Shown piece after piece: positions 28,365-37,691 of a stretch of 64,000 bases of DNA; the stretch's first letter is position 1, and each line of letters begins with the position of its first letter. Below the pieces are notes generated by a model. That model was not told the DNA's origin. It ran no database searches and worked only from the letters and a program-made list of their open reading frames with translations. The stretch comes from Marinobacter sp. 1-4A (lineage in GTDB: Bacteria > Pseudomonadota > Gammaproteobacteria > Pseudomonadales > Oleiphilaceae). Location: NCBI RefSeq assembly GCF_016597725.1, contig NZ_VCGY01000008.1, positions 1 to 64,000 on the forward strand, given 5' to 3'. Position numbers and translations under genes: made by a program.

Positions 28365-29327
28365 ATGCTTACCCTTTACCCCGATATCAAGCCTTACGCA
28401 AAACACCGGCTGGCGGTGGAGGCGCCCCATGAGTTGTATGTTGAGGAAAGCGGCAACCCAGAGGGGATCCCTGTGCTTTTTGTACATGGCGGCCCGGGTG
28501 GCGGCTGCGAAGATTATCACCGCCGTTTTTTTGATGCAGAGCGCTTTCGCATCATTCTGTGGGATCAGCGTGGCGCGGGCCGCTCAACACCGCTTGCGGA
28601 GTTGAAAGGTAACAGCACTGACAAGCTGGTTCAGGATATGGAAACAATCCGCACGTTTTTAGGTGTCGAACGCTGGCTGCTGTTCGGTGGGAGTTGGGGG
28701 TCGACGCTCAGTTTGGTGTACGCCCAGACCCACTCTGAGCGCGTTATGGGGTTGGTTCTTCGTGGCATTTTTCTTTGCCGCCCCCGGGATATCTCCTGGT
28801 TTTACCAAGATGGTGCAAGCCGCGTATTTCCGGATTACTGGCAGGACTTTGAGGCGCCGATACCAGTGGATGAGCGCGATGATATGGTGAGTGCCTACTA
28901 CCGCAGGCTCACAAGCAGCAACGAGCTGGAACAGATACAGGCTGCAAAGGCCTGGTCTATATGGGAAGGCCGATGCGCAACTCTGCACCCGAACCCGAGG
29001 GTTATTGAGCATTTTGGTCACCCTCATGTTGCCATTGCTCTGGCGCGAATCGAATGCCACTACTTTATGAACGCCTCCTTTTTAGAGGACAACCAAATTA
29101 TAAGGGATGCCCACAAGCTCCGGCATGTACCCGGCATTATTGTGCATGGGCGCTACGATATGGTTTGCCCTTTGGACAACGCCCTCGCACTCAGCAAGGC
29201 TTGGCCGGAAGCGGATTTGAGGATTATTCGTGAAGCTGGCCACTCAGCGTCTGAACCTGCGATTGTGGATGCGCTAGTGCGAGGTGTGGACGAGGTGATC
29301 GCCAAAGCAGAGCAAATTGCAGGCTGA
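28365..29327 (+). CDS. pip: Proline iminopeptidase
   Basis: Product is 320 residues, usual for the family, an alpha/beta hydrolase that removes N-terminal proline from peptides in the cytosol. HGGPGGGCEDYHRRFFD (oxyanion region, about residues 42-58), WDQRGAGRST, and the nucleophile motif GGSWGSTLSL (Ser near 110) are present. The late Asp (GRYDMVCPL) and His (REAGHSASEP) complete the triad. dtd follows 96 bases later, an order I recall from related genomes. Confidence 0.95.
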   Translation: MLTLYPDIKPYAKHRLAVEAPHELYVEESGNPEGIPVLFVHGGPGGGCEDYHRRFFDAERFRIILWDQRGAGRSTPLAELKGNSTDKLVQDMETIRTFLGVERWLLFGGSWGSTLSLVYAQTHSERVMGLVLRGIFLCRPRDISWFYQDGASRVFPDYWQDFEAPIPVDERDDMVSAYYRRLTSSNELEQIQAAKAWSIWEGRCATLHPNPRVIEHFGHPHVAIALARIECHYFMNASFLEDNQIIRDAHKLRHVPGIIVHGRYDMVCPLDNALALSKAWPEADLRIIREAGHSASEPAIVDALVRGVDEVIAKAEQIAG

Positions 29328-29423
29328 GGCTATTCGTTAATCGGGGTTGCGGGAACTTATATGCATGGATACACTCTTGCTTGTTTGTAATTTTCTTGCA
29401 TCTCGGGAGTTGCCAAAAGCCAC

Positions 29424-29870
29424 ATGAAAGGGCTTGTTCAGCGGGTAGTGAAAGCAGGTGTCGAGGTTGGCGGGCATGAAGTTTCATGCATAGATGCAGG
29501 CGTTCTTTTGCTGTTAGGTATAGAGCGGAAAGATGGGCAGAACGAAGCGCAGGAATTGTGCCGGAAAATTCTTGCTTATCGAATTTTCCCCGATGAGGCA
29601 GGGCGCATGAATCTTAGTCTGCTTGATACTGGTGGTGCTCTACTGGTAGTGCCCCAGTTTACACTCGCCGCTGATACGTCATCTGGTACTCGACCGGGTT
29701 TTTCGCACGCAGCTAGCCCGGATTTAGCTGAAAGTTTGTACGGCAGCTTCCTCGATTTCGCCCGAGCGAGCTTAGGTGTAGAGCGTGTTAAAGAAGGCTG
29801 CTTCGGCGCGGACATGAAGGTGAGCTTAGTAAACGATGGGCCGGTAACTTTCATGCTGTCTACCCGCTAA
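29424..29870 (+). CDS. dtd: D-aminoacyl-tRNA deacylase
   Basis: Product is 148 residues, MKGLVQRVVKAGVEVGGHEV at the start. DTD removes D-amino acids (and glycine from tRNA-Ala) wrongly attached to tRNA. The two active-site elements are visible: PQFTLAADTSSGTRPGF near residues 79-95 (SQFTL in most members) and NDGPVTFML near the C-terminus, which carries the GP-type cis-proline motif. No signal or membrane segment, as expected for a cytosolic enzyme. Confidence 0.95.
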   Translation: MKGLVQRVVKAGVEVGGHEVSCIDAGVLLLLGIERKDGQNEAQELCRKILAYRIFPDEAGRMNLSLLDTGGALLVVPQFTLAADTSSGTRPGFSHAASPDLAESLYGSFLDFARASLGVERVKEGCFGADMKVSLVNDGPVTFMLSTR

Positions 29871-30164
29871 GCGTTCCTTGAGTATATCGGCGCTGGGTGA
29901 CGCAAGGCATTAAATATTTGCAAAATTGGCTTGATTGTATTATTGATGAGTCATCAGGTGGCGCTTTAAGATGGCGCCGTAAGTGACTGAGCCATAAAGA
30001 GACGCCAAGCTGCGGATCTTTGTTATAGGAAAAGTTGCTGTTATGTCATGTACTTGACATGTAGCGATCATAAAATGGGAGCCATCCGGTTTTCTGGGGC
30101 ACCTTACAAAATCGGGATTAACCCGTTGTTAAAACCTGAAATAACTCGCAAAAGGACATACAAG

Positions 30165-31121
30165 ATGAAAAAAACGCTTATCGCATCTGCTATCGCTGCC
30201 GCCACGATTTCTGGCACCGCACTGGCTCAGGAAAGCAATCTGCCGACGGTTTACGGTAACATTCAGTATGTTGCATATCACGCTGATGTGGCTGGTGGAG
30301 CTAACGGTCTCGAGCACGCAGACAATGGTTCTACGCTAGGCGTATTGCACGACCACGAAATCGCTCCGGGCATCACTGGTTTCTTCAAGCTGGAGTTGGA
30401 CGGCTTTAACGCTGATGACAAGTCTTACGGTCGCGGTCAAGCTCGTCTGGATGAAGCTTACATCGGTGTAAAAGGAGATAGCTTCGGTCAGATTTGGGTA
30501 GGTTCCGATGACTCTACTTATGAGCGTTCGATCGACAAGATCTCGAACTTTTACGAGTTTGGAGCTTACAACTTTGGCGGTGGTTACACTACTGGTGAAG
30601 GCGATCTCATTCAGTATGCATCGCCTTCCTTTGGCGGGTTGGTTCTTGGTGCGGCCGTTCAGATAAATGGCGATCTTGACTCCCAGACGACCAAAAAGTC
30701 TTACCCGTACCAGCTAGCCGCTACATACTCTCTGGATGCGTTGGAGCTTGCTGTCGCAATGGACTCAAACGAGGGTGATGGCAGTAATGAAAATACCTAC
30801 GGCGTACGTGCTACCTACAACATGGGCAGCCTGAGCCTGACTGGTCAATTCCAGACTCGTAAAGACGCACGTGACAACTACGGTGTTCACGCTGTTTACG
30901 CGTTGGGCGCAAACCAGTTCGCGTTCTCCTACGAAATCGAAGAGATTGATGGCTCTGATTTGAGCCGCGATACCATCACTGTTCAAGCTCTGCACAACCT
31001 GTCTGACCACATGTACGTGTACGTAGAAGGTTACCTGGGCAACGGTGACGACGGCGCCTATGGCGTTGCAAACGAAAGCGAGCGTTCTGCTTTGGCTGTT
31101 GGTGGTACCTACTACTTCTGA
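30165..31121 (+). CDS. Outer membrane porin (Gram-negative type)
   Basis: From the ATG at 30165 (AAAGGA upstream) the product is 318 residues. Signal peptide MKKTLIASAIAAATISGTALA, then alternating beta strands to a C-terminal phenylalanine (GGTYYF), the hallmark recognised by the BAM machinery. Strands such as NIQYVAYHADVAGG, RLDEAYIGVKGDSFGQIWVG and TYGVRATYNMGSLSLTGQFQ fit a general trimeric porin of the Porin_4 type. Acidic overall, as is usual for marine bacteria. Substrate range unknown. It has a 294-base upstream gap with small dyads but no clear promoter. Confidence 0.88.
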   Translation: MKKTLIASAIAAATISGTALAQESNLPTVYGNIQYVAYHADVAGGANGLEHADNGSTLGVLHDHEIAPGITGFFKLELDGFNADDKSYGRGQARLDEAYIGVKGDSFGQIWVGSDDSTYERSIDKISNFYEFGAYNFGGGYTTGEGDLIQYASPSFGGLVLGAAVQINGDLDSQTTKKSYPYQLAATYSLDALELAVAMDSNEGDGSNENTYGVRATYNMGSLSLTGQFQTRKDARDNYGVHAVYALGANQFAFSYEIEEIDGSDLSRDTITVQALHNLSDHMYVYVEGYLGNGDDGAYGVANESERSALAVGGTYYF

Positions 31122-31154
31122 TCAGCCAACCGGCTAATCAGTTAGTTTAGTACT

Positions 31155-31187
31155 AAAAACCGGTGACCCTAGGGTCACCGGTTTTTG
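31155..31187 (+). terminator. Terminator after the porin, a perfect 32-bp palindrome
   Basis: Bases 31155-31186 are a perfect inverted repeat (arms AAAAACCGGTGACCCT and its complement, no loop bases outside the palindrome), ending in a T run. A strong terminator suits a highly expressed porin. Confidence 0.93.
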
Positions 31188-31223
31188 CTTTTTTGGTTCG
31201 TAGAATTTAAAGGTGTAATAAAT

Positions 31224-32105
31224 ATGGCTGAAGAGCTAGAGATAAAACTGAGTCTTGCGCCTGATCATTTAATGAAGGCGTTCAATTGGTTGCAGTCTCA
31301 GCCAGAGGCCGAAAAGGGGAGCAAGAAGTCACTGGTGAACTGCTACTATGACACGCCAGATGCGGAGCTTAATCACCAAAAAGCCGCCTTGCGTGTGCGT
31401 CAGGCTGGCAGCCAGTATATACAAACCCTTAAAACCCGTGGTGAGTTCGTCAATGGTGCTCACCGCCGCGAAGAATGGGAGTGGCCAGTCTCGGGACCGA
31501 ATTTATCGTTGGGGTTGCTGGCGGATACATCGTTGGGAGACAGGGTGAACTTAGCTCGGTTGGCGCCTGTTTTTGAAACCAACTTTACCCGCCAAGTGGT
31601 CATGCTGGACGATGGCGATGCCGTGATTGAATGCGCTTTGGATGAGGGGGTTATTGCAGGCGGTGGTCGGGAAAAGCCGCTACACGAAGTCGAGTTTGAG
31701 TTGGTCTCCGGCGACCCGAAACGCCTGCTTATCTGGGCCGAACGTCTGGCCCAGCAATGTCCGGTTTTTTTAAACCTGATCAGTAAGGCCGAGCAAGGTT
31801 ACTGTCTTGCGGGCATACACATGGTCGGTTCCGCCGTTATTGAAAACACCGACGAGCAGGATGACCTTGATCGTTTTTTACAACGGCTCAGCAATGCTTG
31901 GCTAGAGCAGACAAGCGTCCCGCTTGCAGGTTTGGATATTCAATCGCTGAGAACTCAGGCCGAGGCTTGTGGGTTGGGGCAGTCCTTTGCGTCCGTTATT
32001 GAAGCCCTAGAAATGGGACAGCCCTTGCAGGACTTACTGGCCAAACCAGACATTGGTCGGTGTCAGCTCGCATTGTTGGCGAATCGCCTTGGGTCAGGTG
32101 CCTAA
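31224..32105 (+). CDS. CYTH-domain triphosphatase-like protein
   Basis: From the ATG at 31224 the product is 293 residues, MAEELEIKLSLAPDHLMKAF. The N-terminal CYTH motif EXEXK is seen as ELEIK, and the tunnel strands follow (NCYYDTPDAELNHQKAALRV, LKTRGEFVNGAHRREEWEW). The family includes E. coli YgiF, an inorganic triphosphatase encoded next to glnE. Here about 95 residues follow the CYTH domain, too few for the full CHAD domain of YgiF. The end overlaps the convergent mgtE by 12 bases. glnE lies two genes further on. Confidence 0.85.
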   Translation: MAEELEIKLSLAPDHLMKAFNWLQSQPEAEKGSKKSLVNCYYDTPDAELNHQKAALRVRQAGSQYIQTLKTRGEFVNGAHRREEWEWPVSGPNLSLGLLADTSLGDRVNLARLAPVFETNFTRQVVMLDDGDAVIECALDEGVIAGGGREKPLHEVEFELVSGDPKRLLIWAERLAQQCPVFLNLISKAEQGYCLAGIHMVGSAVIENTDEQDDLDRFLQRLSNAWLEQTSVPLAGLDIQSLRTQAEACGLGQSFASVIEALEMGQPLQDLLAKPDIGRCQLALLANRLGSGA

Positions 32106-33437
32106 AATCGCTGTGGCGATGCTGAAGTAAATTAGTACTCCGCTTACGTCAGCAATGGTTGTGATAAGTGGGATGCTCGCCGCGGCCGGGTCAACCCCTA
32201 GCCGGTTAAGCAGCAGTGGCAGCAAGATACCGATAAGCCCGCCCGCCAGTACGACGGCTATCATGGTTATGGCTACGATGGTGGCAATGACCATTTCCGT
32301 GCGAAACATGCCGACTGCCCAAACTGTTAGGGCCATGGTCAGGCCCAGCGCAGTTGCTACAAACAGTTCCTTGTTGAACAGGCGAAGCCAGTCACGGTTT
32401 ACCACGTCTCCTGTTGCAATACCTCGTACCACCAACGTGGCAGATTGCGCACCTGCGTTTCCCGCACTGGCCACCAAAAGAGGCATGAAAAACAGTAAAG
32501 CCAGATGCGCACCGATGATGTCTTCAAAATGGGCTATGCCCGCACCGGTAAAGATATTGGCAAATACCAGAATAACCAGCCATTGAATCCGGGAGCGGTA
32601 CAGGGAGAAAGGGGAGGCTGTCGTAATGCCGGTATCCAGATTACTGACCGACCCACCTTTATGGATATCTTCTGTGGCCTCGGCTTCGATAACATCCATG
32701 GCATCATCGTAGGTAATAATTCCTACCAAGCGGTTGTGTTCATCCAACACAGGCAACGCCAGTAAGTCGTATTTCGCGATCAATCTGGCAACATCATCCT
32801 GAGAAGTGTCGGTTCGGGTTGTTACCAAACCGGTCGCAAGCAGGGAATCGATGACGGCGTCTGGCTTGGCAACAATCAAGCGGCGCAAAGAAACCACGCC
32901 GAGTAGTACCTGTTCCTCATCAATCACGTACGATTGGTAAATGGTCTCTTTGTCTTCTGCTGTTTTCCGCAAAATATCTATGGCTTCACTAGCCGTGATG
33001 CCAGACTCAAACACGGCGTAGTCCGTGCTCATCAGTGCGCCAGCTGTGCCTTCGGCGTGGGCTAAAAGGGCGGTTAGGTCATCCCTATCTTCCTCGTCGA
33101 GCTTTCGGATAAGTTGCTTCTGGCGAGGCTCTTCAAGCAAGTTAAAGAAATCAACCCGATCGTCTGATGGCATCTCAGCGGTCAGCAGCGCAAGCTCTGT
33201 TAGGGGTGTTGCTTGTGTCAGTACCAGCTGGGTCTCCGGGTTGGTATAGCCCAGCACCTTCGCTCGCTGGGCCAGCGGGAGACTCTTAAACAGGGAGATA
33301 CCAGCATCGCCCTCGCTGCTTTGTTCAATAAACTCGGCAAGGTCGGCTGCGTTAAACAGGTTGGCTGCGTCAATAACGGCTTGAGGTTGCCCGGATGCAA
33401 GCGCATCTACCAGCGGCTGGAAAAGTACGGATTCCAT
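32094..33437 (-). CDS. mgtE: Magnesium transporter MgtE
   Basis: Product is 447 residues. MgtE is a homodimeric inner-membrane Mg2+ channel gated by cytosolic Mg2+. The N domain covers about residues 1-125. It is followed by two CBS domains (about 130-255, with MSTDYAVFESGITASEAIDI and YDLLALPVLDEHNRLVGIIT). Five membrane helices then run from about 280, with the pore segment LPLLLNRLGVDPAAASIPL near the end. The stop lies inside the convergent CYTH gene. Confidence 0.95.
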   Translation of the reverse strand: MESVLFQPLVDALASGQPQAVIDAANLFNAADLAEFIEQSSEGDAGISLFKSLPLAQRAKVLGYTNPETQLVLTQATPLTELALLTAEMPSDDRVDFFNLLEEPRQKQLIRKLDEEDRDDLTALLAHAEGTAGALMSTDYAVFESGITASEAIDILRKTAEDKETIYQSYVIDEEQVLLGVVSLRRLIVAKPDAVIDSLLATGLVTTRTDTSQDDVARLIAKYDLLALPVLDEHNRLVGIITYDDAMDVIEAEATEDIHKGGSVSNLDTGITTASPFSLYRSRIQWLVILVFANIFTGAGIAHFEDIIGAHLALLFFMPLLVASAGNAGAQSATLVVRGIATGDVVNRDWLRLFNKELFVATALGLTMALTVWAVGMFRTEMVIATIVAITMIAVVLAGGLIGILLPLLLNRLGVDPAAASIPLITTIADVSGVLIYFSIATAILGT

Positions 33438-33459
33438 AGAAAGTGCCTAGGGAAGTTGC

Positions 33460-34629
33460 TCAGTGGGTAGTGGAAGCGGATGGATCAGTAATGGTCGCAT
33501 CTTCCTGCATGTTTCTCCATTTCTCCATAAACTTGCGGTAGCGCTCCAGTGCCTCCTTAATCACTTCAAGGTCCGGTGTATCGCTGGATTTCACCAGCAC
33601 GATAAGTCCTTTCCCCTCAATCTCTTTGCTTATGGGAGGGTGGCAGACAACTTCGTCGTTATGATCGATATACGCCAGTGCAGTCCCAATGCCGTGACGG
33701 ATCAACGCGCTGACAATGTCCGCCCAGTTTAGATCATCCAGTACCAAATCGTAGCGGTGCGGGTGATCTTGCTCGTAATTGAACATGTCTTCCAACACCT
33801 TTTCCGATCCGGGCGCTACCACGGAGCGCACCATGATTTCAGGATAGGTCCGAACAGGGCGTATAACCGCCCGCACACCGAGTTCTTTGTAGCGGCTGCG
33901 GTTAGCGTCCGTAACACACTCTACCGTGGTTTTCTGGCCAAGGTTGAGCTCGGCGAGGCGGTGGGAAATGTCGAAAGTCAGGCTGTCCGAGTGGGGGTCA
34001 GATTCGTCCGCTGCCAGCACAACAATGTACTTTGCACTTCCCGCGTGCACGGCCTTCAAGGCCTCCGGATCGAAGCCCGAACCGTGGAAATGCACTATGC
34101 CCAAATCGGACAGCTCCGCGGGCAGGCCACTGGGGAATTCCCGGGTAAGCAGCATGATAGGTATGGTTTCATAGCCCTGAACAGAACGGATTTGCTTTGC
34201 AAAGCGCATGAAATAGGTTACGCCGCCGTGTTTTGGGGTGTTGATGATGACAATGTGGTTGTTCATTTTATAGATCCAGCGTCCGGTTAAAATGCGTTCC
34301 CGGCGGTAGAACCGGTACTCAATAAAATCACTGACAATGAGGGTTAGCAGGGTGATAGCGCCCACGAACATGAGCAAAATGGTGCTAATTCGCCCTATAT
34401 AGGTCACAGGTGCGAAATCGCCATAACCGACTGTCGCGATGGTGGTCATCGACATCCACAGAGATTCGAACAGGGTTAGGTCTTCAACCGCCCAAATAAT
34501 CAGTATCTGGGTGGTCAGTAGTGCTATCAAAATCATGAATAGACGCTTTACTCGCTCCCTGATGAGCCCGCCCATGGGTATATGGCTCTTCTCATGTTCG
34601 GCGTTAAGGGGAAAGCGGTTTCTCAGCAT
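33460..34629 (-). CDS. Two-TM potassium channel with RCK domains
   Basis: Product is 389 residues. Two hydrophobic helices (about 31-48 and 82-102) flank a pore helix and the selectivity filter TVGYGD (about residue 66-71), diagnostic of K+ channels. The cytosolic part begins NNHIVIINTPKHGGVTYF and contains a TrkA-N-like RCK fold with RYDLVLDDLNWADIVSALI in the second half. The usual GXGXXG of the nucleotide site is replaced by INTPKHG, so NAD binding is doubtful. It lies 22 bases upstream of mgtE on the same strand, suggesting joint transcription of two cation channels. Confidence 0.85.
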   Translation of the reverse strand: MLRNRFPLNAEHEKSHIPMGGLIRERVKRLFMILIALLTTQILIIWAVEDLTLFESLWMSMTTIATVGYGDFAPVTYIGRISTILLMFVGAITLLTLIVSDFIEYRFYRRERILTGRWIYKMNNHIVIINTPKHGGVTYFMRFAKQIRSVQGYETIPIMLLTREFPSGLPAELSDLGIVHFHGSGFDPEALKAVHAGSAKYIVVLAADESDPHSDSLTFDISHRLAELNLGQKTTVECVTDANRSRYKELGVRAVIRPVRTYPEIMVRSVVAPGSEKVLEDMFNYEQDHPHRYDLVLDDLNWADIVSALIRHGIGTALAYIDHNDEVVCHPPISKEIEGKGLIVLVKSSDTPDLEVIKEALERYRKFMEKWRNMQEDATITDPSASTTH

Positions 34630-34707
34630 CCGGTGTTGCCCTGTTCAGTCTCGGTTAAGTTCGTTATACAGTAGCGGAAATATAACAGAGAGACAGGGGT
34701 TTGCATT

Positions 34708-37611
34708 ATGTCCGAGCCATGGAATTGCCTTCCGTTACCTTTGGCAGATGATGTCGCTGCCAGTTGGGCCTCGGTTTTTCCGGAAGGTTTGCCAAATTGG
34801 CTGCTGGACGATGCCAGCGTATCGGAAGAAGTAATTGCTCAGGCTGTCGCCCGCAGCCTCTTTTTACGCCAAACCCTTGAGCGTCATCCGGACCAAGTCC
34901 GCGCACTGGTGCAATCGCGGACGCTGGGTGAGCCGACCACCCCCGACTACCTGCAAGCACGTTGGGCTGAGTATCTTGCCGATGTTACTGATGAGCCCAG
35001 CTTACACGCAGCCTTACGCCGTTTTCGCCGGGAAATGCAGTTCCGTATTATCTGGCGGGATCTACTGCGCTGGGCCGACCTTGAGGAGACGATGGCTGCG
35101 ACGAGTGCGTTTGCAGAGGTTTGTATTCAGGGTGCGTTGGACTGGCTGCATGAGGCCGCTTGTGAGCAATATGGCACGCCTTGGGGAAAGGACCCAGTAT
35201 CGGGTGAGGAGGCGCCGCAATCCTTGGTCGTTATAGGTATGGGGAAGCTGGGTGGGCGTGAACTAAACGTGTCTTCGGATATAGATCTGATTTTTGCGTT
35301 TCCCGGTAAGGGCGAAACCCGGGGCAGCCGTCGTTCACTGGATAACCAGCAATTTTTTATCCGTCTTGGTCAGCGCCTGATTCAAGCACTGGATCAGATC
35401 ACCGCCGATGGTTTTGTCTTCCGTGTGGATATGCGCTTGCGCCCTTATGGACAGAGCGGGGCGCTTGCATTGAGCTTTGCTGCGCTGGAAACCTACTACC
35501 AAGATCAGGGGCGAGACTGGGAGCGTTACGCCATGGTCAAGTCCCGTGTGGTGGCTGGGGATATGAAAGCTGGTCAGATTCTTATGGAGAGCCTGCGACC
35601 ATTTGTGTATCGCAGATACATTGATTTCAGTGCCTTCGAATCGTTGCGCAGTATGAAAGCCATGATTGGTCGTGAAGTGCGTCGGCAAGGGCTGGAGAAC
35701 AACATTAAACTCGGCAGCGGTGGCATCCGGGAAATTGAGTTTGTGGTTCAGGCGTTCCAACTCATCCGTGGTGGCCGGGATAGGGAACTGCAGCAACGGG
35801 AATTGCTGATCATACTAAAAGAGCTTGAAGCCTTGGAGTTGCTGCCACCTCAGGTAATCAACGAGCTCCGCGAGGCCTACGTTTTCCTCCGCAATCTGGA
35901 ACATGCGCTGCAAGGTATGGAGGATAAGCAAACCCAGTTGTTGCCTGAAAATGACCTGGCAAGAGCACGAGTCGCGCTGATCATGGGGTTTGATGATTGG
36001 CACAGCTGCCAGCAGGAACTGGCACGGCACCGGGAAAATGTTGCCACACATTTTGCCAACATCATTGCCAGCGAAGAGGATGATAGCAGCGCTCAGTCAT
36101 CACTAGACGAAGGTTGGTGCGAGCTATGGCTGGCGGAGGTTGACGAGGTTTCAGACACCCAGTGGCTGGAAAAACACGGCTACGAAGATCCGGCAGCCAG
36201 TCTCAGCCTCCTCAGTAGTCTGCGTGATAACCGCACCGTCCAAACTATGCAGACACAGGGGCGCAAGCGCTTGAATCAGTTTATGCCTGTGCTTTTGGAG
36301 GCGCTGACGGAAGTAGATAAGCCCTCTGAAACCCTGTCTAGGGTTTTGCAGTTAGTTGAAGCGATATTGCGCCGAACGGCATACATGGTGCTTCTGCTGG
36401 AAAATCCGGGCGCCCGTGCGCAACTGGTAAGCCTGTGCAGTGAAAGCCCATGGATTGCGAGACAGCTCGCAGAAACACCGCTGCTGCTGGATGAACTGCT
36501 CAACGCCGAAAGCCTATACAGCCCGCCTGCTCGCGACGAGTTGCAGGATGAATTGCGACAGCAAATGCTGCGAATTTCCTATGATGATCTGGAAAACCAG
36601 ATGGAATCGCTGCGTCATTTCAAAAAAGCCCACACCTTGCGTGTTGCTGCGTCTGAGCTCAAAGGTACCTTGCCTCTCATGAAGGTAAGTGATTACCTGA
36701 CCTGGATCGCAGAAGTGGTGCTAGATCACGTTGTGGATGTTGCTTTTGCCAACCTGGTGGCCCGCCACGGTTATCCCGGGCAGGCTGAAGGTGTAAATAA
36801 GGGCTCGGATTTCGCGGTTATCGGTTATGGCAAGCTTGGGGGTATCGAGCTTGGTTATACTTCGGACCTTGATCTTGTGTTCATTCACACAGCCGATCCG
36901 GCCTTGGCAACGGATGGTGATAAGCCTATTGATAATGCGGTTTTCTATACGCGCCTTGGGCAGCGGATTGTTCACATACTTAACGCCCAAACACCTTCGG
37001 GCCAGCTGTATGAAGTCGACATGCGCCTACGACCCTCAGGCAATTCCGGCTTGCTGGTTAGTACGTTGCAGGCCTTTGAGAAGTATCAGCGCAATGACGC
37101 ATGGACTTGGGAACACCAAGCTTTGGCCAGAGCCCGGGGCGTTGCCGGAAGTGCCGAAGCAATTTCAGCGTTTGAAACCGTTCGGCACAACATACTGTGC
37201 CAGAGCCGTGATAAAGACAAGCTGCGCCATGAAGTGGTGGAGATGCGCGAAAAGATGCGTGCCAACTTGGGCACGCCGGAGAGCAGGCAAGAAGAGACGT
37301 TTCACATCAAACACGATTCTGGCGGCATTGTGGATATGGAGTTTATGGTGCAGTACCTGATGCTCGCCTGGTGTGAGTTGCATCCTGAGTTGACCCAGTG
37401 GTCTGATAATATTCGGCAGATGGAAGAGTTGGGTAGGGCAGGTGTATTGCCTGTAAGCGATGCAGAGAAACTGCGCGAAGCCTACATTGCGCTGCGCTCC
37501 AGCATCCATAGACGGGCGCTGCAGAATCTCAACAGTCAGGTGGCAGGCGATGCATTTGTAGACGAGCGGGTTTACATTCAATCTGTCTGGCAGAAAGTCA
37601 TGGCGGTATAG
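34708..37611 (+). CDS. glnE: Glutamine synthetase adenylyltransferase/adenylyl-removing enzyme
   Basis: Product is 967 residues (E. coli 946). GlnE attaches AMP to or removes it from GlnA under PII control. The two nucleotidyltransferase halves are both intact: GMGKLGGRELNVSSDIDLIF near residue 178 and GYGKLGGIELGYTSDLDLVF near residue 706, each with the DXD metal pair. GGIREIEFVVQAF and GGIVDMEFMVQYL repeat the next conserved element in each half. ilvE follows after 80 bases. Its substrate GlnA, with the target tyrosine, is encoded 10 kb away. Confidence 0.97.
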   Translation: MSEPWNCLPLPLADDVAASWASVFPEGLPNWLLDDASVSEEVIAQAVARSLFLRQTLERHPDQVRALVQSRTLGEPTTPDYLQARWAEYLADVTDEPSLHAALRRFRREMQFRIIWRDLLRWADLEETMAATSAFAEVCIQGALDWLHEAACEQYGTPWGKDPVSGEEAPQSLVVIGMGKLGGRELNVSSDIDLIFAFPGKGETRGSRRSLDNQQFFIRLGQRLIQALDQITADGFVFRVDMRLRPYGQSGALALSFAALETYYQDQGRDWERYAMVKSRVVAGDMKAGQILMESLRPFVYRRYIDFSAFESLRSMKAMIGREVRRQGLENNIKLGSGGIREIEFVVQAFQLIRGGRDRELQQRELLIILKELEALELLPPQVINELREAYVFLRNLEHALQGMEDKQTQLLPENDLARARVALIMGFDDWHSCQQELARHRENVATHFANIIASEEDDSSAQSSLDEGWCELWLAEVDEVSDTQWLEKHGYEDPAASLSLLSSLRDNRTVQTMQTQGRKRLNQFMPVLLEALTEVDKPSETLSRVLQLVEAILRRTAYMVLLLENPGARAQLVSLCSESPWIARQLAETPLLLDELLNAESLYSPPARDELQDELRQQMLRISYDDLENQMESLRHFKKAHTLRVAASELKGTLPLMKVSDYLTWIAEVVLDHVVDVAFANLVARHGYPGQAEGVNKGSDFAVIGYGKLGGIELGYTSDLDLVFIHTADPALATDGDKPIDNAVFYTRLGQRIVHILNAQTPSGQLYEVDMRLRPSGNSGLLVSTLQAFEKYQRNDAWTWEHQALARARGVAGSAEAISAFETVRHNILCQSRDKDKLRHEVVEMREKMRANLGTPESRQEETFHIKHDSGGIVDMEFMVQYLMLAWCELHPELTQWSDNIRQMEELGRAGVLPVSDAEKLREAYIALRSSIHRRALQNLNSQVAGDAFVDERVYIQSVWQKVMAV

Positions 37612-37691
37612 CGTGCCTGCTGTCGTTCCGTCAAAATTTCCTGCTAGAATGCAAGTTCCCCCAAAACCGCTTTTTTTAGGAGCAACGAAGC

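Noticed and set aside
30054..30076. TTGACA and TAAAAT before the porin
   Set aside because: Spacing is only 11 bp, too short for a sigma70 promoter, and no better pair was found.
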